A stretch of DNA of 64,000 nucleotides from Hyphomicrobiales bacterium (GTDB taxonomy: Bacteria; Pseudomonadota; Alphaproteobacteria; Rhizobiales; Rhizobiaceae). Below the pieces are notes generated by a model that saw nothing but the letters and a program-made list of their open reading frames with translations, made no database searches and was not told where the DNA came from. How positions within the stretch are numbered: position 1 is the first letter of the stretch; each line of letters starts with the position of its first letter. The stretch lies in assembly GCA_900470155.1 (NCBI GenBank), contig UBZT01000009.1:1199524-1263523 (forward strand), given 5' to 3'. Positions 8,219 through 17,400 of this stretch are shown one piece after another. Position numbers and translations under genes: made by a program.

Positions 8219-9508
8219 TCAAGCCGCGATGAATTCGTTCCAGCGGCGAACCATGTAGCGATCTTCGTCCATGACGGAGTTCCAGCACGCCACCTTGCCC
8301 ATGCGCTCTTCGAAGGAGCCGCCATCGCGGACGGCACCGGCCTTCTCCATGACCTTGCCGTCCGGAGCGACGATATCGCCCTGGGCAGCCTTGCCTTCGA
8401 TCCAGTAGCCCCATTCGTCGGCCGACATGTGTTCCTTGGCCGTCTCCATGGCCGCTGAGTAGTAACCCTGGCGATTGAGATAGGCGCCGACCCAGCCGGA
8501 CGTGTACCAGTTGATGTATTCATAGGCCGCGTCGAGCTGGGCGCCCTGCAGATGCGAGGCCAGACCCAGACCACCGCCCCACGAACGATAGCCTTCCTTG
8601 AGCGGCTGGTATTTGCAGGCGATGCCCTTGCCACGCACGGCGGCAACGGCCGGTGACCACATCGACTGGATCACGACTTCGCCCGATGCCATCAGATTGA
8701 CCGACTCGTCGAACGACTTCCAGAAGGCGCGGAACTGGCCGTCCTGCTTGGCCTTGATCAGGAACTCGATCGTCGCATCGATTTCCGCCTTGGTCATGTT
8801 GCCCTTGTCGGCATACGTGATGTTGCCCATGGCTTCCATGATCATTGCCGCATCCATGATGCCGATCGACGGGATGTTCAGGATCGAGGTCTTGCCCTTG
8901 AAGGCCGGGTCCATGATATCGGCCCAGGTGGTGATTTCGCGACCGACGAGGTCGGGGCGGATGCCGAGCGTATCGGCGTTGTAGATGGTCGGAACCATCG
9001 TGAACAATTCCGTTTCGCTCTTGGCAAAGGTCTTGTCACCGGCCTTTTCGACATAGCCGACGGTGTGCGGCGCGGTGCCCTGCGCGATGACACTGTCGGG
9101 CGTCAGCTTGCCGTTTTTGAACAGCGGCACGATCTTGTCGTAATATTTCAGCTTCTTGACGTCCATAGGCTGGATGACGCCGGCCGGGAAGACCTTTTTC
9201 AGGATCCAGTATTCGATATCGGCGATGTCGTATGAGTTCGGCTGGGTCACGGCGCGCTGGGCAGCCGCGTCGCTGTCCGTTGCCGTCATTTCCAGCGTGA
9301 TGCCGAGGTCGGCCTTGCACTTTTCGGCAATCGCATTGAGGTTCGACACGCCGGTGCCGAACTGGCGCAGCGTGATCGGGTTCTGCGCCCAGATGGTCGG
9401 GAAACCGGTGATCACGCCAGAACCGGCAGCAAGGCCGGCAGCAGCGGATGCCGTTTTCAGAAGCGAGCGGCGGCTAATGCCCTTGGTTGGTTTGGTTGTC
9501 TCTGACAT
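8219..9508 (-). CDS. ABC transporter substrate-binding protein, PotD/family 1, Tat-exported
   Basis: A periplasmic binding protein of 429 residues. The N-terminus carries a twin-arginine signal (SRRSLLKTASAAAG near residues 12-25) followed by a hydrophobic stretch and a likely cleavage after TIWAQ. The mature part has the extracellular solute-binding family 1 look (FVPTIYNADTL-like hinge, TTWADIMDPAFKGK, SMWSPAVAAV). It lies 31 bases downstream of the ATPase gene and upstream of the two permeases. Ligand candidates are polyamines, opines or amino compounds; the racemase and GNAT downstream suggest a nitrogenous substrate. Confidence 0.9.
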   Translation of the reverse strand: MSETTKPTKGISRRSLLKTASAAAGLAAGSGVITGFPTIWAQNPITLRQFGTGVSNLNAIAEKCKADLGITLEMTATDSDAAAQRAVTQPNSYDIADIEYWILKKVFPAGVIQPMDVKKLKYYDKIVPLFKNGKLTPDSVIAQGTAPHTVGYVEKAGDKTFAKSETELFTMVPTIYNADTLGIRPDLVGREITTWADIMDPAFKGKTSILNIPSIGIMDAAMIMEAMGNITYADKGNMTKAEIDATIEFLIKAKQDGQFRAFWKSFDESVNLMASGEVVIQSMWSPAVAAVRGKGIACKYQPLKEGYRSWGGGLGLASHLQGAQLDAAYEYINWYTSGWVGAYLNRQGYYSAAMETAKEHMSADEWGYWIEGKAAQGDIVAPDGKVMEKAGAVRDGGSFEERMGKVACWNSVMDEDRYMVRRWNEFIAA

Positions 9509-9539
9509 GCGCTGTTCTCCTTGTTATGATGGTATTGTT

Positions 9540-10628
9540 TCAGTTGCCGATACGTCCCAGAACGATCGAATCCGTGTCATCCCATGACAGGGTGACGACC
9601 TCGCCAACCTTGACGGGGGCAGCAAAGAAGGCCGCGTCGGTGAGGACTGCGGTGAACTCGTCGGTAAAGGCGGTGGTGATCGTCAGCTTCACCTTCGCGC
9701 CGAGATATTCGAGATTGGAAATGATCCCGTCGAAACCAAGCCCGTTCGCTGGTGCAGCGCCCAGACGGACGTGGTCCGTGCGGATGGCGATGTCGGCGGT
9801 TTCGTCCTCGACCGGCGCCTGCCCCTTGGCGAAGAAGCGACCACCGCCGCTGACCTCGATGAAAAGACCGGTTTGTGTACGCTCGACGATCCGGCCAGAC
9901 AGCACGTTATGATCGCCCATGAAGCGCGCGACAAAAGCGGTGGCAGGCGTCTCGAACACGACGCGCGGATGGGCTGCCTGCTCGATGCGCCCTTCGTTCA
10001 TGATGACGATGATGTCGGCCAGCGCCATCGCCTCTTCCTGGCTATGCGTCACATGCACGAAGGTGATGCCGAGCGAGGTCTGCAGCTTCTTCAGTTCTGC
10101 CCGCATGCGGATCTTGAGAAACGGATCGAGTGCCGACAGCGGTTCGTCGAGCAGCAGCGCCTCGGGATTGGTGATCAAGGCGCGGGCAAGCGCCACGCGC
10201 TGCTGCTGGCCACCGGAAAGCTGGGCCGGCCGCCGCGTCGCATAGGGCTCGAGCTGCATCAGCTTCAGCATGTCCATCGCCTTGCGGCGGCGCTCTTCCT
10301 TTTCGACACCTTTCATCTTCAAACTGAAGGCGACATTGTCGACAAGATCGAGATGCGGAAACAAAGCGTAGGACTGGAACATCATCGCCGTGCCTCGCTG
10401 GGCGGGCGGCAGGTCGGTCACCACCGCATTGCCGAGCCGAACATCGCCGGACGAAATGCTTTCATGGCCGGCAATCATCCGGAGTGTCGACGTCTTGCCA
10501 CAACCGGAAGGGCCGAGCAGGCAGCAATAGGTGCCTGCAGGAATCTTCAGGCTGATGGCATGCACCGCAGTGGTGTTGCCATAGACCTTGGAGACAGCGG
10601 CGATATCGATCTCTGCGGCTTTGCTCAT
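9540..10628 (-). CDS. ABC transporter ATP-binding protein, PotA-like
   Basis: The energising ATPase of the importer, about 362 residues. Walker A is [10 protein letters not shown], the signature is [15 protein letters not shown], and Walker B is [13 protein letters not shown]-terminal TOBE-type regulatory domain starts near residue 240. I take ATG 10628 (MSKAAEID) rather than the longer frame from 10661. A GGGAGCT ribosome binding site precedes it, and a sigma-54-like promoter lies about 30-45 bases upstream, overlapping the longer frame. It is the first gene of the minus-strand operon that runs down to 4737. Confidence 0.93.
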   Translation of the reverse strand: MSKAAEIDIAAVSKVYGNTTAVHAISLKIPAGTYCCLLGPSGCGKTSTLRMIAGHESISSGDVRLGNAVVTDLPPAQRGTAMMFQSYALFPHLDLVDNVAFSLKMKGVEKEERRRKAMDMLKLMQLEPYATRRPAQLSGGQQQRVALARALITNPEALLLDEPLSALDPFLKIRMRAELKKLQTSLGITFVHVTHSQEEAMALADIIVIMNEGRIEQAAHPRVVFETPATAFVARFMGDHNVLSGRIVERTQTGLFIEVSGGGRFFAKGQAPVEDETADIAIRTDHVRLGAAPANGLGFDGIISNLEYLGAKVKLTITTAFTDEFTAVLTDAAFFAAPVKVGEVVTLSWDDTDSIVLGRIGN

Positions 10629-10656
10629 GATAGCTCCCTCATCTGCGATAAGGGAA

Positions 10657-10673
10657 TGCATATGCCGTGCCAG
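10657..10673 (-). promoter_or_regulatory. Sigma-54 (RpoN) promoter of the PotABCD-like/racemase operon
   Basis: Read on the minus strand the site is CTGGCACGGCATATGCA, matching the RpoN consensus YTGGCACGRNNNTTGCW at all but one informative position. The invariant GG (-24) and GC (-12) are separated by exactly 10 bases. The predicted start of transcription is near 10646, giving a leader of about 18 bases before ATG 10628. Sigma-54 promoters need an enhancer-binding activator such as NtrC; none is encoded in the window. Confidence 0.75.
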
Positions 10674-10751
10674 TTTCGGCCGATCCGGCTAAGTGCTTGG
10701 ATTCACGAACGCCATTGTGCACTGCGCAAAAGACATGAGCAGGCGGCTAAC

Positions 10752-10808
10752 TTGTATGCACAAAAAATAATCGATTGTCTTCGATATTGAGGCAACATTG
10801 CATACAAT
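10752..10808. promoter_or_regulatory. Candidate GntR operator pair in the divergent promoter region
   Basis: TTGTATGCACAA (10752-10763) is a palindromic TTGT-N4-ACAA element. The core TTGTATGCA recurs inverted as TGCATACAA at 10799-10807, inside the near-palindrome ATTGCATACAAT (10797-10808). The pair lies between the ABC operon promoter and the divergent FCD-type GntR gene at 10886, the expected place for its binding sites. The decamer TGTATGCACA is also found upstream of the guanidine operon (22743-22752). Assignment is by pattern and position only. Confidence 0.5.
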
Positions 10809-10885
10809 CTAAGAAGCAATCACGGACAATGCGGGTTCCAATTTATCGCGGCTGCGTCTAAATAGAGAGAACATCGGATTATACC

Positions 10886-11599
10886 ATGAATCTCAAAGCG
10901 ACTTCGCACAGACAGCTGGACCAGAATCAGGAAGACCGCGCCCGCGCCATCCGCGATGCGTTGCGCGATGCCATCGTCGATCGGCGTCTTGCCCCCGGCA
11001 CAAAGCTGTCGGAAGCCGAGGTCGGCACCCTGTTCGATGTCAGCAGGACGGTCGTGCGCGATGCGCTACAGATGCTCGCCTTCGAAGGTCTGGTGCGCAC
11101 GGAGCGCAATCGCGGCGCCTTCGTCTCCAACCCAAGCACCGAGGAGGCACGCCAGGTCTTTGCCTCACGTCGCCTGATCGAAGCCGGCATCATTGCAGCG
11201 GCCGCCGAACGGCTGAAGCCGGCCGACATCGCCCAGTTTCGTGACCAGCTACGCGAAGAGGAAAGACACCGGACCGAGCGCGGCGCCAGCGCCCGCCGCG
11301 CCGAGATCAAGGCGTCTGGCGACTTCCACCTGCTGCTTGCCAAGGTCGCCGGCAATGCCGTGCTGGAAAAATTCATGGACGAACTCGTCGCGCGCTCATC
11401 GCTGGTGATCGCGCTTTATGGGCGCACCGGCGTTTCAAGCTGCGGCCATGACGAACATGGCGACATTCTCGACGCGCTGGAAAAAGGCGACATTGCCCGC
11501 GCCACGCATCTGATGATGTATCATATCGACCACATCGAGGCCGATCTCGACCTTGCGCCCAGCGAGACCCGCACGCTGAAGGACGCTCTGGCGCTCTGA
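10886..11599 (+). CDS. GntR-family regulator, FadR/FCD subfamily
   Basis: A 237-residue regulator. Residues about 15-85 form the winged helix (LSEAEVGTLFDVSRTVVRDAL, then RGAFVSNPS). Residues about 90-225 are an all-helical FCD ligand domain with metal-ligand-type residues (FHLLLAKVAGN, HDEHGDILDALEKGD, MMYHIDHIE). It is divergent from the ABC/racemase operon and shares a 257-base promoter region with it that holds palindromes. It most likely controls that operon in response to the imported compound or a breakdown product. It converges on the asparaginase gene. Confidence 0.87.
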   Translation: MNLKATSHRQLDQNQEDRARAIRDALRDAIVDRRLAPGTKLSEAEVGTLFDVSRTVVRDALQMLAFEGLVRTERNRGAFVSNPSTEEARQVFASRRLIEAGIIAAAAERLKPADIAQFRDQLREEERHRTERGASARRAEIKASGDFHLLLAKVAGNAVLEKFMDELVARSSLVIALYGRTGVSSCGHDEHGDILDALEKGDIARATHLMMYHIDHIEADLDLAPSETRTLKDALAL

Positions 11600-11617
11600 C
11601 GCTGTGTATTGGACGTC

Positions 11618-12463
11618 TCAGTTCAGCCACAGATGGATCAGCGCCGCCTCCGGCGTTTCAGCGCCACCGTTTTCAACACCCGCCGCCCATAGGCCGGCCC
11701 CCGCGGCATACGCGCCGGGTTCGAGCCCGCCCGCCTCGCATTGGCTGACTGCACGCACGCGCTTGCCGCTCGACACAGCCTTTGCAAGCGCTGAAAGCAC
11801 TGCCGGATCCGACATTGCCGTCCCCGAACCGAAGACCCGCAGCACCGCGCCATCGAGCGCATCGAGCGCCGCAGCGAGGAACGCCCCGTTCATGCCGGGA
11901 GACAGGGACAAAATGGCCAGGCGCTTGTCCGAGAACAGGCGCGATTGTGCCGGCTCCAGTGCTGACTGGGGCTGGGAGCAGAACGCGTCCTCTGCCTGGC
12001 TGTCATGCTTGACCAGACCGGCCGCAGGCAGCAGTTTGCCGGCAAAGGCCAGGAACACACCAGCACCGGGGGCAAGGGCAGTGCCGATCGCCAGCGCAAG
12101 ATTGCCCTCGGCATCGGCATTTTCACCAAGTGGCTTCATCGAGCCGCAAAGGACCACGCGACGCTCCTCCCCCGCCAGAGCCTGCGACAGGGCGGCACCG
12201 GTAAACGACATCGTATCGGAGCCATGCGTGACGATCACCGGCACGTCGGGATGCGATCGGATCACGTTCAACAGGATGTTCCAATGGCGCGGGCCGACAT
12301 CGGCACTGTCGAGCAGCGGATCGAAGACATGGCGAATGAGCGAGATACCTGAGGGTAGCATCGCCTCCAGCGCGGCTTCCACCATGCCGGCCTGCGGTGC
12401 CAGACCGTCCGGTGTCGGCACCATGCCGATCGTGCCCCCAGTGTGGATGAGCAACAGCTTCAT
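11618..12463 (-). CDS. L-asparaginase (type I/II asparaginase fold)
   Basis: A 281-residue amidohydrolase, somewhat shorter than typical 320-350-residue asparaginases. The first active-site threonine is in HTGGTIGM (T11), and the second catalytic block is THGSDTMS (T79-T84), which supplies the Thr-Asp pair. It hydrolyses asparagine (or glutamine) to the acid plus ammonia. No signal peptide is visible, so it should act in the cytoplasm. It lies on the same strand as the nitrogen operons but is separated by its own gap of about 150 bases from the allophanate hydrolase. Regulation is unknown. Confidence 0.85.
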   Translation of the reverse strand: MKLLLIHTGGTIGMVPTPDGLAPQAGMVEAALEAMLPSGISLIRHVFDPLLDSADVGPRHWNILLNVIRSHPDVPVIVTHGSDTMSFTGAALSQALAGEERRVVLCGSMKPLGENADAEGNLALAIGTALAPGAGVFLAFAGKLLPAAGLVKHDSQAEDAFCSQPQSALEPAQSRLFSDKRLAILSLSPGMNGAFLAAALDALDGAVLRVFGSGTAMSDPAVLSALAKAVSSGKRVRAVSQCEAGGLEPGAYAAGAGLWAAGVENGGAETPEAALIHLWLN

Positions 12464-12616
12464 TCTCGATCTCTCCCTGCCCTTGCCTGCGCCTTTGCCT
12501 ATGCGTGACGCGTGGTCTTAGGCGAGCCATCGGCCAAGATCAATGCAGGCATGATAGCGGAGAAGGCCGCCATGACCCGACGACACGAAACAGCCGTGTC
12601 ATGGCAGGCAACAGGA

Positions 12617-14425
12617 CTATGTCTTGTTGCGCGAAGCGATATAGGCACGCCAGCCACCAAGTTCGGTCACTTCCTGCGCGCCCTCGATAGCATAAGGTTC
12701 GCAGAGGAAGCCCGAAACCTGGCTGCCATCGTCCAGCGTCACCTTGCCGATCCCGAGCGGCGCCGGAATGTTCTGCACGAACCGTCCGAAGACAGCCGGC
12801 GTCACCTTCCACACCTCGACCTCCAGCCCCTTGCCCGCGAACCCCGGCTCCCGGATTAGGCCCGGCTTAGGTGGTACGGTATTCGGCAGGACATAAAGGC
12901 GGTAGTCGCCGGCAGTCCGGCAGGTTTTCACAAGTGTGCCGCCAGGGCCGGTCAGTTCGTGATTGAGCGGCATGCCGGTCAGATGCGCACCGACCACCAT
13001 GATGGTGACAAGACCGTCATCCGCGACCGCGACTCGGCTGGTTTCGGGAATGACGGCCGTCTTGTCCTTCCCCATGCCTGCAGCCAGCGCCCGGTGCATC
13101 GCATCGGCAAACGGCGCCAGCGCATCGTCGGAAAACGACGGACCGAACAGCGTCACGCCGGCGGGCAGATGGTCGTCGGAATCGAAGCCGGCGGGAATGG
13201 CGATCGCCGCATAGCCAAACAGGTTGGCGAAGTTGGTATAGCGACCGAAATGACCATTGCGCACGATCGGATCGGCAAGCATGTCCGCGACCGTATAGGT
13301 CGTCGGCGAGGTCGGTAGCATCAATATGTCGAGCTTTTCCCATTCGACCAGCGTCTTCTGCTTCAGCGCGCCGAGCTTGTATTGCCCCTCGAAAGCGGCA
13401 ACTGCATCGTACGTCTTGGCGCCTTCAATGATGGTCCGCACCGTTGGGTCGAAGTCGCCGGCGTTGGTGCCGATGAAGTCCTTCACCGCCGCCAGACGCT
13501 CCGCCACCCATGGACCGTTGTAGAGCAGTTCGGCCGCCTGCCGGAACGGCGCATAATCGAAGGGCACGATGGTCGCGCCCAGCGACTTCGCCCGCTCGAT
13601 CGCGGCATCATAAAGCGCCTCCACCTGGCTGTTGCCGAAGAACTCACGTTCGGCGCCATCCAGCACGCCGATCCTGAGCCCGCTGGCCGGCAAGGTGGCG
13701 GGAATCGCCTTGCGGGAATAGGGATCGCCGGCGTCGTAGCCATCCATGACCTTTCGGATCGTCACGCCATCGCCGACGGTCGCGGCAAACACCGTCACCA
13801 CGTCGACGCTGCGGCAGGCCGGCACGACGCCGACATTCGGCACCAGCCCCGGCGTCGGCTTGATGCCGACAAGATTGTTGAAGGCGGCTGGCACGCGGCC
13901 GGAACCGGCCGTGTCGGTACCCAGTGCAAAACTTGCAAGCCCCGAGGCGACGGTCACGGCCGACCCCGACGACGACCCACCCGAGACATAGGCCTTGTCG
14001 AACACCGAGCGCGGCGCGCCATAGGGCGAGCGCGTACCGTTGAGGCCGGTCGCGAATTGATCGAGATTGGTCTTGCCGATCACCAAGGCACCAGCCGCTT
14101 TCAGCCGCGCGACGACGGTGGAATCCGTCGTTGGATCATAGGCAAAGGCCGGGCAGGCCGCAGTCGTCGGCAGGCCGGCGACGTCGATATTGTCTTTCAC
14201 CGCAAACGGCACGCCCCAGAGCGGCAGGCTGTTCGGTTCCGGCGCCCGCGCGATAAGCTCTCTGGCAGCAGCTCGCAGATCATCATCCGGCGTCTCGGTG
14301 ATGAAGATAGCCGGATCGTCGGATGCCCTGCGACGGGCAATCACCTCGTCGACCACCGCGAGAGGGGTCAATCCGCCGGCATAGACGGCCTTCAGCGAGG
14401 CGAGATCGAGAATGATGGGGATCAT
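12617..14425 (-). CDS. atzF: Allophanate hydrolase (AtzF/DUR1 amidase type)
   Basis: An amidase-signature enzyme of about 602 residues. It hydrolyses allophanate to two ammonia and two CO2, the last step of both urea-amidolyase and guanidine-carboxylase routes. The catalytic lysine lies in PFAVKDNIDVAG, and the Ser-Ser pair in GGSSSGSAVTV and GTDTAGSGRVPA. A C-terminal domain of about 130 residues (from roughly 470, VAVADDGLVTIMVVGAHLTG) matches the extra domain of AtzF proteins. The start ATG 14425 overlaps the carboxylase stop (ATGA). The longer open frame to 14644 lies inside the carboxylase gene and is not used. It is the last gene of the guanidine operon. Confidence 0.92.
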   Translation of the reverse strand: MIPIILDLASLKAVYAGGLTPLAVVDEVIARRRASDDPAIFITETPDDDLRAAARELIARAPEPNSLPLWGVPFAVKDNIDVAGLPTTAACPAFAYDPTTDSTVVARLKAAGALVIGKTNLDQFATGLNGTRSPYGAPRSVFDKAYVSGGSSSGSAVTVASGLASFALGTDTAGSGRVPAAFNNLVGIKPTPGLVPNVGVVPACRSVDVVTVFAATVGDGVTIRKVMDGYDAGDPYSRKAIPATLPASGLRIGVLDGAEREFFGNSQVEALYDAAIERAKSLGATIVPFDYAPFRQAAELLYNGPWVAERLAAVKDFIGTNAGDFDPTVRTIIEGAKTYDAVAAFEGQYKLGALKQKTLVEWEKLDILMLPTSPTTYTVADMLADPIVRNGHFGRYTNFANLFGYAAIAIPAGFDSDDHLPAGVTLFGPSFSDDALAPFADAMHRALAAGMGKDKTAVIPETSRVAVADDGLVTIMVVGAHLTGMPLNHELTGPGGTLVKTCRTAGDYRLYVLPNTVPPKPGLIREPGFAGKGLEVEVWKVTPAVFGRFVQNIPAPLGIGKVTLDDGSQVSGFLCEPYAIEGAQEVTELGGWRAYIASRNKT

Positions 14426-17400
14426 ACGGTTTCCTCCAGCACGACCAGCACATCGCCGGCCTTGACGTTGCGCCCGGGGCCGGCGCGCAGATCGCGAACG
14501 GTGCCAGCGGCATGGGCAGTGACATTGATTTCCATTTTCATGGACTCGATGATGGCAAGTGTATCGCCGGACTGAACTGTCTGCCCCTGCTCGACGAGTA
14601 CTTTCCAGATATTTCCCGGCACGGCACTTTCGACCCCGAAACACCCCTCGGGGATATCGCCGCCAAGGCCCGGGCCTGCAGACTCATCAACGATGAAACT
14701 GTCGAGCCCCTCGTCCTTCCAGCGCAGGCGTTCGGATTCGAAAGCCGCCTGCTGCTTCCGTTTGAACGCGCCGATGCTTGCGGCATTGGCGGTAAGCTCG
14801 GCCTCATAGGACGCATAGGAAAATTCGCCCTCCTCGATCCTGATCGGATAGCCGCCATGCGGGAAGGCAGCTCTAGCTTCGGTCAGCTCTTCATGGCTGA
14901 CCGGGAAGAAACGGATCTGGTCGAAGAAATCGAGCAGCCAGGGCTTGTCCTTGTGGAAGACCGGTGTCTGGCGCCAGGTGTTCCACACCTGGATCGTCCG
15001 CCCGAACAGCTGGTAGCCGCCCGGCCCCTCCATACCGTAGATGCACATATAGGCGCCACCGATGCCGACCGCGTTTTCAGGTGTCCACGTGCGCGCCGGA
15101 TTGTACTTCGTCGTCACCAGTCGATGACGGGGATCAAGCGGCGTTGCGACCGGCGCTCCGAGATAGACGTCGCCAAGCCCCATGACCAAGTAGGAGGCGT
15201 CAAAGATCGTGTCCTTCACCGCCTGCTCGTCGGCAAGGCCATTGATCCTGCGGATGAACTCGATGTTCGACGGGCACCAGGGCGCGTTCGGGCGCACCAG
15301 TTCCTGATATTTCCGCATCGCAAGTTCCGCCTGCGGATCGTTCCACGACAGCGGCAGATAGACGGTGCGGCTCGGCACCGTCACCGCCTGCGCCGGCGGC
15401 AGGCCTGCCTCGATCTCCTTCAGCAGACCGAGCAGGCGGCTGCGGGTCAGTGTCGTTCCGTCATAGTGGATCTGCAGCGAGCGAATGCCGGGCGTCAGGT
15501 CGATCAGCCCCGGCAGCTTTGCCGCCTTCACCGCCTGCATCAGCAGATGAACACGCAGGCGCAGCGCGATATCCAGCTGCATCTCGCCATATTCGACCAG
15601 CAGATTGTCGTCGCCCTGCCGGCGATAGACGACCGCCACGGGACCGGCTGTGTGGGTTGCGAGGATCGGGGATCCGGTGGCGGGTGGGAGACGGGAGATT
15701 GGTGCTGCGGCTCCGCGAACACCCCCCTCTGCCCTGCCGGGCATCTCTCCCACACGGGGGGAGATCAGGGATGCAGCCGCCTTGCCCATCTCAGCGCCAG
15801 CGTCTGAGGAAACGCTTTCGGTTTGGGGGTCGCTGACAAATGATGAAACCGACGCTTGCGGTTGGAATGCAGGTGTTAAAGTCTCGCCGATCTCCCCCCT
15901 TGTGGGGGAGATGTCCGGCAGGACAGAGGGGGGTGCAGCCGACACAACACCCAACCCATCAATGCCCACATCCCCATCCCGCGCTACCGGATGAAACCGG
16001 ATCCTGTCGCCCGGCTTGAACTGTCCCATCTTCCACTGCTCGTCACGCGCAATCACCGCCGGGCAGACAAAACCGCCGAGGCTTGGTCCATCCGGGCCGA
16101 GGATGATCGGCATGTCGCCGGTGAAATCGATCGCACCGATCGCATAGGCATTGTCATGCAGGTTGGACGGATGCAGCCCCGCCTCGCCGCCATCGGTGCG
16201 CGCCCATTTCGGTGCAGGTCCGACCAGCCGCACCCCGGTCCGGGCCGAGTTGAAATGCACCTCGTATTCGGTCCCAAACAGGGTTTCGATATCCTCCTCA
16301 AGGAAGAAATCTGGCGCGCCATGCGGGCCATAGACCACACCGACAGACCATTCGCGGGAAAGCAACGCAGGCTTGCTCGCGGCTTTCGCCGCCGGCTGCG
16401 CAGCCCGGGCGAGCCTGAGCACATGGCCCGCCCGTAGCGTACCCGTCGCATTGCCGCCGAACTGGCCAAGCCCGAAGGTTGCGCGCGAACCGAGCACGAC
16501 CGGCGCCGAAAACCCGCCCGCCACCGCCAGATAGGCGCGTTGCCCTGCTCCCTCGATCGCGCCGATGGTCAACGTCTGCCCTGCCTTGACAACAGTAGCT
16601 GTGCCATGCGGCACCGGATCACCATCCAGTGTCATCGGCATCACCGCGCCGGCAAGTGCCACAACCACATTGGAGAAGAACTTCAGCATCGGACCGGAAA
16701 CCGTCAGCTCAAGCGCGGCCGTCTCGTCACCATTGCCAACCAGCCGATTGGCATGACGGAAGGATCGCGCGTCCATCGGACCACTCGGCGGGACACCGAC
16801 ATGCCAGAGGCCGAGCCGCCCCGGCAATTCCTGCAGGCTTGACTGCGCCCCGGGCGCAATCACCTCGATCACATCGGGCACGAAATCGAAATCCTTCAGC
16901 GCCGTCGTCGCGACATCACCGCTGCTGAAAAGTTCAGACGCCGCAATGGCTTTCAGATATTCCAGATTGGTCTCGATACCCGATAGCGCAGTCTCGTCCA
17001 GCGCCTTTGACAATGCCGCGATCGCTAAGGCGCGATCATCGGCCGACACGATCACCTTTGCCAGCATCGGATCGTAATAGGGCGTCACTTCCGTGCCGGT
17101 CTCGATCCAGCCATCGACGCGCACGCCGTCCGGAAATACCACCTCGGTCAGCAGGCCGGCACTGGGGCGAAAGCCCGCATGCGGCATCTCCGCATAGATC
17201 CGCGCTTCGATCGCCGCGCCCTTGGGCTGAAGCGCCTCATTGCCGGACAGCACATCCTCGCCGGCCGCCTGGCGGATCATCCATTCCACCAGATCGACGC
17301 CGAAGACCGCTTCCGTCACCGGATGCTCGACCTGCAGACGCGTATTGACCTCAAGAAAGTAAAACTCTTCGCGCGCCGGATCGTAGATGAACTCCACCGT

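Noticed and set aside
15721-15935. Possible CRISPR or tandem repeat in the carboxylase gene
   Set aside because: There are only two copies, they are inverted rather than direct, and they translate in frame as known palindromic-element peptides.
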